Origin: Diacronema lutheri
Taxonomy: Eukaryota > Haptophyta > Pavlovophyceae > Pavlovales > Pavlovaceae
Direction: 5' to 3'
Assembly (NCBI GenBank): GCA_019448385.1
Contig: JAGTXO010000054.1
Coordinates: forward strand, 1 to 64,000
DNA length: 64,000 nt
Part shown: one piece after another, positions 11,415-21,990 of the stretch
Position numbering within the stretch: position 1 is the stretch's first letter
Layout: every line of letters starts with the position of its first letter
Notes under the pieces: generated by a model
What the model was told of the DNA's origin: nothing
The model's database searches: none
Seen by the model: only the letters and a program-made list of their open reading frames with translations
Translations under genes and position numbers: made by a program

Positions 11415-14400
11415 GCCGCGCGCACGTTCTTGAAGCTCGCGCCCAGGGCGCGCGCGGCCGCCTCGGCGCGTGAGGCGTTGCGCGCCGCGTGTGCGCGCGC
11501 GGACGCGGCGGCGTCGTCACACGCGTCGGCGCCGCACGCGCCCGCCGGTGCGCGCCGCCGGCGGCGCGCGGGCGCAGGCGAGCTGGCGCTCGCGGCTGCG
11601 CGCGCGCTCGCCTCGACGGAGCACGGCGATTTGACGGACGACGCGCTCGAGGCCGCCGTCGAGCAGGAGCTGGGCGACGAGCGCGGCCAACTGCTGCTGT
11701 GCACGCGGGGCGCAGCGGCGCAAAGGCCCGCGCTTTGCCGGCTCCTGAAGCACGCGTGCGCGTCGGCGCGCGCGGCGAAGCGCGCGCAATTCACGGTGTT
11801 CGTCGTGCGCGCGGCCACGCGCGGCGAGCGGGGGGGCGCCGCCGCGAGGCGCGTGGACTCGGTGGTCGAGCTGTCGTGCGCGCTGCACGAAAAGGCGGGC
11901 GCGCTCGGCGGCCTCCAGAGCGTCTGTGTGCGTGGCTTTGCCCTCGAGCGCCGCCGGACACTCGACGGTGGCGCCGAGGCCGGCGCGTCCGCCATCGGCC
12001 AGGACGAGCAGGTCGAGGCAGAGGCGGGCGAGGCGTCCGTCGCCGGCGTGACGATGGCCAAGCAGCTGCGTCAGTTTGCCGAGCAAGCTGCCCGCGACGA
12101 CGTGCTCTTCCGCGTCGCCGTGTCCGAGGCCGACGCCCACGCCCGGCTGGCGCGCGTTGCGGGTGACGATGTCGGCGCGTACAGCGTCGTGCTCGCAGTC
12201 GCCGGGCTCGTCTGGCTGGCCAAGGCCGACGAGGTTGCGCCGGCGGCCGCCCGGTCCGCCGCCGCGCCGCCCGCCGCCCCGCCTGCTGCCGCCACGTCCG
12301 CCGACGCCGAGCGCGACGCCTCGCCTTCCGACCGCCTGCGCGCGCTGACGCTCGCCGTGCGAGTCGCGCTCGCGCGCGGCGTGCTGCGCCACCTCCTCGC
12401 CGACGCGTCGCCGGGCGCGTCCGCGACCGCTGGCGGTAGTTGCGCGACGCCCGTCGAGGCGGCCACGTCCGCCGCCGCGCCGCCCGCCACGGGCGTCGTG
12501 ACGAGTGGCGTCGCGGCGGGCGCTGTGGCGGCCGCACCGGCTGCTGCGGGCGGTGCGACGGCGGGTGCATCGCCCATCACGCGGCCGGCGAAGCGCGCGC
12601 GGCGCACGCTCACCGCCGCTCCAGCCGCCTCGGCCGTTGCGGCCGCTGGAGGCGCACGCGCGGGCGCACGCGGCGCGGCCGGCGCGCCTCGCGCGCGCGC
12701 CGCGCGCGCGCCGGCCGAGTACGTCTGGCTTGCCATCGCGCGCCGGATGCTGGCGGCGCGACACGCGGCGGCCGCGGGCGGCGACTTTGTCGCGTCGTGC
12801 GTCGCCGCGATGCAGGCCGAGTACGGCGACGGCTGTGCCGTCGTCGTCGGCGACGCGCCTGATGACGCCTTGGTCGAGGCTGCGGCGGCGGCGCTGCTCG
12901 AGGGCAAGCACGCGGCGGTGAGCCTCGGCTGCGTCGACCGGCCGGCGGTGCTCGTCGTGCAGCGCGCCGTGGACGCGCCCACGTCGCGCGTGCACGGGTG
13001 GTGCGCGCACGCGGCGGGCGCCGCCGAGTTTGACGAGGGCGCCGCGCACGGCGTGTTCAACGCGATCGTCGAGCGCGCGTGGGCGCTGCGTCCGGACCCG
13101 GCTGACGGCAGCCCGCCGCCCACGCGCACGTGGGAGGTCGAGCAAATCGCTGGCGACGCGCCCGACCAGGCGGGCGTGGCCGCGCTGCGCGTGCTCTACG
13201 CGCTCGTCGCGGCGCACGGCCGCTACCGCTCGGCCGCCGCGCTCTTTGGCGCGCTCGCGCAGCTGCACGCGCCCGACGCCGCCGGCGCGCGCGCGGAGGT
13301 CGTCGCGGCGGCGTGCGCGGTGCCGCACGGCGCGCGGCCGGGCGCCGCGCCGGCGGCCGCGCGGGACGACGCGAGGGAGCGCGCATGGGAGGGCGCTCAG
13401 ATCGCCGCGCTCGCCGTCGGCGCGGACGCTGCGCGCAGGCGTGTCGCGCCCGTGCGCGCGCTCGTCGACGCGCTCGGCACGCCACCGACCTCGGCGATCA
13501 CGGGCGGGCCGGCGGTCCGGCTCGCGGGCGCGGGCGACGGCGGCCACGGTGCACGGTGGGTGGGCGGGCAGGCGGCGACGCCCGCCGAGCAGCTGCCGAG
13601 GGAGCTGCTGCGCGCCTACCACGAGGCGGTGCTGTGCGTCACGCCCGGCAGCCTCCAGCTCGGCCCGGCGGCGCTCGACGCGGTCACGCGGCCGCGCGAA
13701 AACGACACGCTGGAAGGCCTCCTCGCGCGCGTCAGCTGGCAGTGCGGCGCGAGGGCGAGCACGTGCGCCATGCTCGCCACGTTTTCCGAGCAGGCGGGCA
13801 CCGGCTCGCGCGTCGCGCTCAAGGCCCTCCGCACGAGCTCCGACCTGGCCGGGCTGACGGCGGCTGCGGTCGGGCAGCAGGCGCCGCAGACGCCGCCGCC
13901 GCCGCTGCTCGTGATGCTCGGCCGCTGCCCCAGCCCGCTCGTCGGCGGCGGCCTCTTCCCGCCCGACCGCGCGACGGGCGAGCCGGCGGTGCACGCGGCG
14001 ACGTCCGAGCTCGCCGTCGAGCTGCTGCGCGACGCGCGCGCGCTGGCCGGCACGGACGGGCGGCTCGTCGTGCTGTGCCTCGAGGCGTCCAACCCGCTCT
14101 GGTTCTGCCCCAAGGTGCGCGAGCTCGAGCTGCCGCGGACGCGGTCGGACGGCGTGCGCGCGTCCGGCTGCACCTGCCCTGCGACGTGCAGCGATGCGCG
14201 CGGCGCGGCGGGTGGCGCTGCCCGCGGCGCATCGACGCGGCCGGCGGCGCGCGCGATCAACAAGGCGGTGCTCGACCACTTCGTCGCGCTTTTCGGCCGC
14301 GAGGGCTTCGCGACCTTTGAGTTTGCGGGCGGCGGCGAGGCGAGCTGGCTGTGCGACAGCGCGGTCGGCACGACGACCGTCGCGGCGTGCGCGTCGCTGC

Positions 14401-17400
14401 CGCCGCGCATGGGCGATGGGCAGCTGGCCATCCGGCGGCACACGCTCGGCACGGGCGCCGACGCGCCGGCGCACGCCGTCGTCTCGCTCCGCGTCGCGCA
14501 CGTGAGCCACGCCATCCGCCGCGCGGCGGACGACGGCGGCGCGCGCGCCGAGCGGATGGCGCGCGCCGCGCGCGCGTTTTGCGATGTGGCGGCCGCGCTG
14601 CGCGTCGACGCGATCCTGGCGGAGGTGCCCGAGGACCGCCCGACGGGCACGCCCTTCCTTGGCGGGCTGCTCGAGTTTTGGAACAAACGCCACGGGAGCT
14701 CGACGGCGCCAGCCACGCTCGCGCTCGGAGACGTGCGCGAGGTGGCCAAGCGGACGGCCGACGCAGCGGCCGGCCGAGCGGACGAGGTCCCTGCGGCTGG
14801 CCGTCCGCAGGTCGCGGCGCGCGCGTGCGCTGGCGCGATTGGCGGCGGCGCGGGCGCGGCGGGCGCCTCGGACGCTGCGCCCCGTGCACTGGCGGGCGCG
14901 TCGGGTGCGCGCACGGACGGCGGCCCTGCCGACGCACCGCGCCAGCTGGAGAGCCGCTACGGCGAGGCGAGCAAGCTCGACCTACCCCAAGATTCCACTA
15001 CGGGCCGCGTCCTCGACGCTCGCGAGGCCCAGGACCGCGCGCGCGTGCCTGCTGCGCCCGACGGCACAGCGCTGCGCCGCGTGCTCGACGCCGTCGGCGC
15101 GGGCGCGCCCGCGCAGCGCAGCCCGCGCTGGCACGACGAGCGATGGGAGGAGGTCACGGGCAGCAAGGTTGGCGACGTCGTGAACGACAACGCCGGCGTC
15201 GCGCACGAGACGCTCACCGACGAGTACGTGCACCGGCGGCGGCGCGAGGTGCGGACCAAGGCGACGACCGCGGGCATCCTCGGCGAGGCCGTCGCGCTGC
15301 GCAAGCTGGCGGCCGCGTACGGCATCACCGTCGTGTGCAACCTGCCGATGGTGCGTGCGGACCCGCACGACAAGAGCGCGCCGTTCGCCTTCTCGCCGGA
15401 CGGGCTCGCCATCCTCCCCGAAGACAACGAGCAGGTCCTCGTCGAGGTGAAGACGCTCACCAAGGCGGACGCCAAGGCGCACGAGGACGGGCCGCCGCAG
15501 CCGCACCGCGATCAGCTGCAGCTCGGCATGCACGTCCTCGGCGTGCGCAAAGCGCTCTACGTGCAGTACCTCAGGCACGAGGACCGGATCGTCGTGCACG
15601 TCGTGACGCGCGGCGTCGGCTGGCTTGCATTCGCGCAGCCGAGGGTGCAGGCCTTCTGGGCGCGCGTCGTCGAGCGGCGCGCGCGGCTCGAGCGCGCGCG
15701 CGCCGACCACCCGGCTGCGAGCCGGCGGCACCGGCGGCAGCAGACGCCGGCCGGGCCGCCGCTCGTGCTCGCGCTGGACGGGCGCATCCCCGCCGCGCGC
15801 GCCGCCGCGCTGCACGCCGTCGCGCACGGCACCGCGAGCGCGGCGGCGGTGGCGGCGACGGCGGCGACGGGCGACGCGACGGCGTTGCAAGACGCGATCG
15901 CGGCGCTGCGCGCGCCCGTCGGCAATGCGGCGATCGACAGCGCAGCGCGTGCGGAGCGCGCGGCCGTCGAGCGGGCGATCGCGTACCTCGGGCAGCCGGC
16001 AGGCGACGCCGCCGCCCGCGGCACGGCCGAGGCGGCCGAGGAGGAGAGGACGGTCGACGCCGACATCTGCGCGTTGCTGCACCAGCTCGGCGCGAGCGTG
16101 GCGCACGTGCACGTCGAGGACGCGGATTGCGTCACGCGTGAGCACTGGGGCGGGGCGGTGCTCGCTGCAGCGGGCGACCCGTCGAGCGCCCCCGCCATTT
16201 CGAGCGTCATCGTCGCGCACATCGTGCGCCTCGCCGGCTTTGGCGTCGAGCTCCCGCAGTCGATTCGCGTCGCCCCCAGCACGGCCGACTGGCACGAGGG
16301 CTGGCTCGACGTGCAGTGCGTGCTGCTGCGCACGCGCCGGCGCGGGCGGCGCGACGACGACTTTGTGGCCGTCGTCAGGCGCGGTGGGCGCTGGTTTGCG
16401 TGCGAGCCCGGCCGCGCGCGGCGGCTGCAGTGGCGGTCGGTCCTGCGCCGCGCGCGCGGCGGCGTCGACGGGACCGGCGAGGAGGCGTTCGCGGTCGTCT
16501 ACGTGCGGCGCGGCGACGCGGCCGGCGACGCGGCTGGCGACGCGCAGGCCGAACGGGCGCGCGGCGGGCGCGCGCGCAGGCGCACGCGCGGCGGCACGCG
16601 CAAGCGCAAGCGCGGCGCCTCCGCCGGGCTCGAGGCGGCCGCGCCCGCCGGCGCGCCGGCGGGCGCTGCTCACCGCCCGCCCGCCAGGCGTGCCACGGTC
16701 GCCGCGCGCACCACGCGCTCTGTGACCGACGCGCGGCACTCGGCGCCTGCCGCCACGGTTGCACCTGTCTTCGACTGGCGCGCCGGCCGCCCGCCCCCTG
16801 CCGCCGCCGCCGCCGCCAAGCGCGGCCAGGCGCTCGAGCCGGGGCAGTTCGCGCGGCCGCGTGGGCGCGCGCCATGGGGCAAGGTCTGGGACAGAGTCTC
16901 GGGTGCGTGGGCGGACAAGCCGACTGGTGCTGCCGTCGCCGCCGCGCCGCCGCCGCTGCCGCCCGCCGCCGCGCCGCCGCCCGCCGCCGCGCCGCCGCCC
17001 ACCGCCGCGCCGCCGCCCGCCGCCGCGCCGCCGCCCGCCGTCGCGCCGCCGCCCGCCGCCGCGCCGCCGCCGCCGCCGCCACCGGCGGCGCTCGGCCGCC
17101 GGCAGCACGTCGGCGCGGGCGGCAGCGCGGCGGGCCGGCGGCTCGCGGCCATCGCACGGCGGCAGCGCGGCGTGCGCGCGCCGCCGCCCGCCGCGCGCTT
17201 CCTCGCCACGCTGCCGCCACCGCCACGCGACGGCCTCGCGCGCACGAGCAAGCAGGCGCGCGCGAGGCGCAACGCGGACGGACGGCCGGCGCACGCGCGC
17301 GCGGCCAACGCGCGCGCCTTCTACCGCGGCGTGGAGCTCGGCGTGCACGCGACGCGCGCCATCGTCGACGCGCGCCACGCCGACCTGCCGCAGGCCGTCT

Positions 17401-20400
17401 TCGTGGCGGAGGCGCGGGCGATCGTCGCGCGCTCCGCCGGCGGCGGCGCGCTGCTCGCGCCGGACGACGTGCGCGACCTGTGCGACGCGCAGACGGACGC
17501 CGATCGCGCTGCGATCTGGGCGTCGGTGGGCGCGCACGAGGCGACGCGCATCTTCGCGCTCGTCACGCGCAACGCGAGCTTGGCGGGCGCGGCGCTGCTC
17601 GTGCTGCACACGCCGGCGGGCGCGCCGGCGCGCGCGCTCGGGCTCGTGGCGACGCGCTCGCGCGCGCCGTCGACGGGCGCGCCGCGCGACGCGCACAGGG
17701 CGCTGGTGCAGCGGTTGGACGTGCTGATGGACGCGATCGCCGCGGCGCGAGGCGCGTCGCCGCTCGAGCTCGAGCTCGCGCTCGCGCCCGAGCCGCAGAG
17801 CGCGTGCAACGCGCGTGCGGCCGCGCTGCTCTGCCTGCAGGCCGTCGCGGACGCGAGCGGCCGTCCCGCCGCTGAGGACGCGCTGGCCGCGCTCGACGAC
17901 GCGCGCGGCATCGACCGGCACTGCCACGCCGTCCGGCAGCAGATCGAGGCGAAGCTCGCGTGGCGGCGCGCCGACGGCGCCGTCGGCGTTGACGGCGCCG
18001 ACGGCGCGCCCGCGCTCGCGCCTGCCGCCGCACCGCCGGCGTGCGCGCCGGCGCACGCTGCCGGCGAGGCGGCGGTCGACCAGGCGATCGTCACGCGGGT
18101 GCGCGACGCGCTGCGCGCGTGGGCGACGACTGGCACCGCGCCCAGCGCGGCGGTGCTCGACGACGCCTGCGCCGCATACACGGCCCGCGCACGCGCGCGC
18201 AAGGACGCGCGCACGGCGCTGGGCCCGACGCGCGCGGCCGAGCTGCTCGCCGCGGCCGCGCGCGGCGGAGCCGACGGGGCGGATGCCGCGCGCGCGCTGC
18301 TCGGCGGCACGCCGCGCCTGCTCGTCGTGCTCCTCTGCGTGCCCGTCGCCGCGCCGTCCGGCGAGCCGCCGCGCCCGGTCGGGCTGCTCGTCGCCGACCG
18401 GCCGACGGACGACTCGCGCCCGGCCGCGCTCGTGCGCTACGACTTTGCGCCGCTCGACGCGGACGTGGCCGTCGCGGTCGGCGCGCATGCCGTCGCGCTG
18501 GCCAGTGCGATCTGGCCGCTGCTCGCGGCCGAGGGGGAGCCGCGGCCATCGCCCGTCGTGCGCTCGCAGCCGCGCGGCGGCGACGATGGCGCGCGTGCGC
18601 TCGCAACGTTCGCGTGCCTCGACGCGCTGATGACCGCCAGCGTCGGCGCGCACGGCCTCGCGGGCGGCGCGGGCATGCTGCCCGCGCTGGTCGCGCGAGG
18701 CGCCGCGGCCGCCCAGCGCGAGCGGCAGCTGCGCGCGGCCGCCGAGAGGCTGGGCGGCACGGTCGCTGGGTGGCCGGACACGGGCGCGAGCGCGGCGGGC
18801 GCGAGCGTCGACGAGGAGGCGCGCACGTACGAGGTCGAGGCGGTCGTCGACGAGCGCCGCAAGGCGGGCAAGAAGGTGACGTTCCAGTTCCGGATCAGGT
18901 GGCGGGGCTACGACGAGAGCGCCGACACGTGGGAGCCTGAGGCCAACGTGAGCAGCGACCTCGTCGCCCAGTTCCGCAAGACGCGCGACGAGCAGAAGCG
19001 GCGCGCGGGCGTATCGGGCAGCGGCAGCGGCGGCGCGGGCGCGGCGTCGGCATTGGCGTCGGCGCCGCTTCGCGCGCACGGCGAGTCGGGCGCCGCGGGC
19101 AAGCGCGCCGCGGCGGGTGCCGCCGCGAGCGCGCGCGACGCCGCGGGCGCGCGCGCGCCGAGCGTTCCCCGCGCGCGCGGCGTCGAGCGCGCGCGCGTGG
19201 ACGAGCCCGCTGCGCCGAGCGCGCGCGCCGCCGGCGGCGCGACGGCGCGCACGCGCGGCAGCGTGCTCCCGGGCTTCGTGGTCAAGCGCTCGACGCTCAA
19301 CGCGGGGCCGCAGGCGGTGACGGCGCAGCCCGGTGCGCGGAAGGAGCTGCGGCGCATCGCGGCGGCCGTGCACAGGCTCACGACACAGGCGTACCGCGTC
19401 ATCAACAAGGTGGTGCGCGACGAGGCTGCGGTGGCGAGCGCGCAGGCCGTCGGCGCGGCGTCGGGCGGCCCGTCGACCAGCGTGCACACGTCGACCACGA
19501 TGGACAAGGGAACCGTCCGTGCGATCTTCTCGGCCATCGGCTGGCACAAGGACGAGAGCACGTACGGTGCAGCGCCCCGAGGCAAGCCCGCCGAGCAAGC
19601 CGCCGCGCAGACCAAGGCGGCGACGGCGCGCGCCGTCGGCGAGATGGCCGAGGGCGTCCAGCCCGTCTGCGCGGTGGGCCTCACGGAGATCCTCGAGGCG
19701 GAGGCGACGCAGGTGTCCACCGCGTGCCTGATGCATCCATCGCGCGTCGTGAACGGGCTGCTCCGCGACGTCGTCCGCGCGGCAGTCGAGCGCGACGAGG
19801 CGCTCGTCGCGCTGCCCGAGATGCAGCGAAACGCGCGCGTGCGCGAGCTGTGCGAGCGGCTGCTGCGCGGCGACGTGGAGGGCGCGCGCGTCGGCTGCCC
19901 CGCCGCGCTCGACCGCCACCTGCCCGACATGGTCCTCCACAAGATCGACTACAAGTGCACGCCCACGAAAAGGTGGAACTACGACCGGCACACGACGCGC
20001 TACTTCCTCGTGCAGATCCGCACCCTGCAGCACGTGGCCGAGGGGCAGGCGCTGCTCTGCCGGCTCGCGCACATCCACACGCAGCTGACCGGACGGCCGC
20101 CGCGGTACAATGTGGCGCCGCTGCGCACGCACAATGTGCGCGCGAGGCGTGGCTGCCGCTGCCGCCGCCGAGGGCCCAAGCGCGCGCGCGCCGCCGCCGT
20201 GCGCGCCGCCCCGCGGCCAGGTTGGTCACGCGCCCGCGCGCTCGCGCGCCGCGCGCTGCGCGCAGGTGCCGCGCAACGTGCGCTTCGCCGCGAGCGCCAT
20301 CTGGGTGACGCTTTCGGATGACGAGCGCAAGGAGCTGCGCGCGCGGCTCAAGGCGCTGGACCTGCGCGACCACGATGGCGAGCCGATCAAGTGGACAGGC

Positions 20401-21990
20401 ACAAACGGCAACACCCCGCCGATGTCGGACGTGCGCGTCAGGTACGCGGTCTTTGCGACGCGCTTCGACATCTCCAACCGCGTCTTCGACTACGCCGGGC
20501 GCGAGCGGCCGCCGGCCGATCTGCCGTGGCACGCGCGGCGCTCGTGGGTTGGCCTCGCGCCGCTGCCGCGCGTGCCGCTCCCGGGCCGGCAGCCCGTCAA
20601 GTCGGTGGTGACAGATGGCGTCGCCGTGCACGCCGTCGGGACCGTCCTCGTGCCGAAGGCGCAGGCGCCGGCCGGCGGCTCGGGCGTCCTGCACCGCTGG
20701 CGCCGGCCGGACGGGCGCATCGCCGTCGCGCTCGGCTCCGAGCTGCGGCGGGCGATCGACGTCGAGGCGGCGGTCGTCGTCGCGGCCGACCCGAACATGG
20801 GCAACATCACCACCTACTCTGCGCACGTCGGGCGGGCGGCCGTCTGGCGGCAGTTCACGCAGCGCGCGCGCGCGCGCGCCGCGGGCTTTGCGCGCGAGAC
20901 GGCCAAGACCAACGCGGCGCGGCGGCGCGTGCGCAAGGACGGGCGCGGCGAGGAGTTCAGCGTGGAGGCGGACGAGGCGCGGCTTGGCGAGGCGCACAGC
21001 GCCAAGGTGCTCGGCGAGGGCGAGTTCCACGCCTTCCACCGCGAGAGCGCGCGGGTGCGCGAGCGCGCCGCCGAGCACGTGTACGACGCGCCGGCGCGCC
21101 GGAAGGAGCGCTGGCGGCGCGACAGCGGCGGGCGGTCCAACGCGGCGCGCGTCGCCGAGGCGCTCATCGCGGCGCACTGTGTCGACGGCGTGACGCGCGA
21201 CCGGCTGCTCGTGTGCGTGGGCAAGTGGCTGCGCGACCACAAGGGCGCGCAGCCCAAGGGCGCGCCGCCCGCCTTCCAGGTGGGGCTGCTGCGCGAGCTG
21301 CGGCGGCGCGGCGTCGCGGCCGTCTTCGTGCCCGAGCCGTACACGTCGATGCACTGCTCGATGCCGCGGCTCGCCAAGGGCGGCAGGCTGCAGCGCTGCG
21401 GCGCGGAGCTCGCGCAGAACCCGCGCCTGCCCGTGGCAAAGGGCGGCACGCGCACGGTGCACGCGCTCGTCATCTGCCCGGCGTGCAACGGCGGCAAGAA
21501 GCCCGTGCACCGCGACTACAACGCCGCGCGCAACATCTTCTACGACGTGCACGACATGGCGGCGCACGCGGCCGGGCGCGACACCACGTCGACGCCTGAG
21601 CGCTTTGCCCTCGTGCTCGCCTGGTGGGCGCGCGGCGAGGTGTGGGAGCGTGAGGAGCGCATGGTGCACGGCGAGGGCGACGACTGCGACGACGAGTGCG
21701 ACGGCGACGACGAGGGCGACGACGAGGGCGACGACGACGACGACGACGATGGCAGCGGCGACGGCGGCGGCGGCGAGGGCGACGGCGACGGCGACGGCGA
21801 CGGAGGCGGCGGCGGCGACGACGACGATGACGGCGGGGGAGGCGGCGGCGGCGACGGCGGTGGCGACGACGGCGGCGGGCGCGGCGGCGGTGGCGGCGGC
21901 GGCTCTCGCGCCCGCACCCCCGCCCGCGGAGCTGCCAGCGCCAGTGCCGGCGGCGGCAGCGCGCGCGGGCCGAAGCGCGGCCGGCGTTGA
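3086..21990 (+). CDS. Giant multidomain Fanzor protein (protease - YqaJ nuclease - chromodomain - Fanzor)
   Basis: Inferred exons are 3086-6760, 6894-20135 and 20266-21990. Both introns (133 and 130 bases) are GT-AG and phase 0, and the second rejoins the two halves of a Fanzor domain. The product would be about 6213 aa. In order, the exons encode a Ulp1-like peptidase (residues 1-240), a low-complexity Ala/Arg region, a predicted membrane helix near 6370-6455, a charged coiled-coil-like stretch across the first junction, a second Ulp1-like peptidase (10390-10990), degenerate peptidase-like modules, a YqaJ nuclease (15118-15700), Pro/Ala repeats, a chromodomain, the Fanzor nuclease, and an acidic-Gly tail (21690-21960). 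ATG 3086 is the first Met of the frame that contains peptidase 1. The frames could instead be two or three adjacent genes, and transcripts would decide. The domain calls are firmer than the single-gene model. Confidence 0.6.
10390..10995 (+). other. Ulp1-like (CE clan) cysteine peptidase module 2
   Basis: The module has the motif SGHFTALRL (His codon at 10737), then YDAVLVDTL (Asp codons at 10791 and 10806), then AAQRGATCGLAIV with Gln at 10929 and Cys at 10944. The Gln-to-Cys spacing of five matches module 1. This is the best peptidase signature in the window. It lies about 7 kb downstream of module 1 in the same inferred protein. Self-processing of the large product is one possible role, but that is inference. 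Confidence 0.65.
11344..11418 (+). repeat. (GCC)n poly-alanine codon repeat
   Basis: About 25 near-perfect GCC codons give a poly-Ala run between peptidase module 2 and the next domain. The tract is likely to vary in length. Confidence 0.9.
15118..15700 (+). other. YqaJ-type (lambda-exonuclease-like) nuclease domain
   Basis: This is a PD-(D/E)XK superfamily domain of the viral/phage recombinase YqaJ type. Its motifs in order are RSPRWHDERW at the start, then GEAVALRK with the first Glu near 15281. SPDGLA follows with Asp near 15400, then LVEVKTL (E-x-K) at 15436-15456, then DQLQLGMHVLGV. All the metal-binding positions expected of the family are present. YqaJ enzymes are usually 5'-3' exonucleases paired with annealing proteins. 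In eukaryotes they also turn up inside large transposons. Confidence 0.75.
16935..17095 (+). repeat. Pro/Ala-rich tandem repeats
   Basis: Repeated CCGCCGCCCGCCGCCGCG-like units encode PPPAAA blocks. They form a flexible linker between the YqaJ half and the C-terminal half of the giant protein. Confidence 0.85.
18828..18995 (+). other. Chromodomain
   Basis: The stretch begins YEVEAVVDERR, runs through FQFRIRWRGYDESADTWEP, and ends EANV plus a helical tail. That is a full chromodomain pattern, with the aromatic residues Y, W and W of a methyl-lysine cage and the W-x-G-Y...D-T-W-E-P core. Chromodomains on transposon or retroelement enzymes steer integration to marked chromatin. Here it lies about 90 residues before the Fanzor N-terminal domain. 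Confidence 0.85.
19265..21990 (+). CDS. Fanzor (eukaryotic TnpB-like) RNA-guided nuclease domain, C-terminal part of the giant gene
   Basis: The N-terminal half (19265-20135) starts LPGFVVKRSTLN and carries conserved-looking Fanzor1-type segments such as AYRVINKVVRDE and HKIDYKCTP. A phase-0 GT-AG intron (20136-20265) separates it from the second half. The RuvC-I Asp lies in AADPNMGN (Asp codon 20788) and the RuvC-II Glu in VFVPEPYTSMHCS (21331). A zinc-ribbon cysteine set (MHC, RCG, CPAC) follows. RuvC-III is HRDYNAARNI, with its Asp at 21514. All three catalytic acids are present, so the nuclease looks intact. Fanzors use a guide RNA to cut DNA and are carried by many eukaryotic transposons. 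The tail (21690-21960) is Asp/Gly repeats. It is listed separately because it may be its own gene. Confidence 0.8.

Larger units (their letters stand above)
3086..21990 (+). mobile_element. Candidate Fanzor-bearing DNA element (boundaries unknown)
   Basis: Ulp1-like peptidase, YqaJ nuclease, chromodomain and Fanzor are each typical cargo of eukaryotic mobile DNA. I saw no capsid, polymerase, reverse transcriptase or clear DDE transposase, and could not find terminal repeats or target-site duplications by eye. The coordinates are those of the coding region only. It could equally be a domesticated host gene. Confidence 0.35.

Noticed and set aside
11517-14693. A minus-strand open frame of 1058 codons
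   Set aside because: Shadow of the plus-strand gene. Composition is almost only Arg, Ala, Gly and Asp, with no motif.
14982-20132. A minus-strand open frame of 1716 codons opposite the giant gene
   Set aside because: It is Arg/Ala/Pro-rich with no domain. At this GC, frames opposite real genes stay open. The plus strand here carries YqaJ, chromodomain and Fanzor motifs.
3086-21990. Virus or Polinton-like origin for the giant gene
   Set aside because: A Ulp1/adenain-like peptidase alone is not enough. I see no capsid, packaging ATPase, protein-primed polymerase or integrase.
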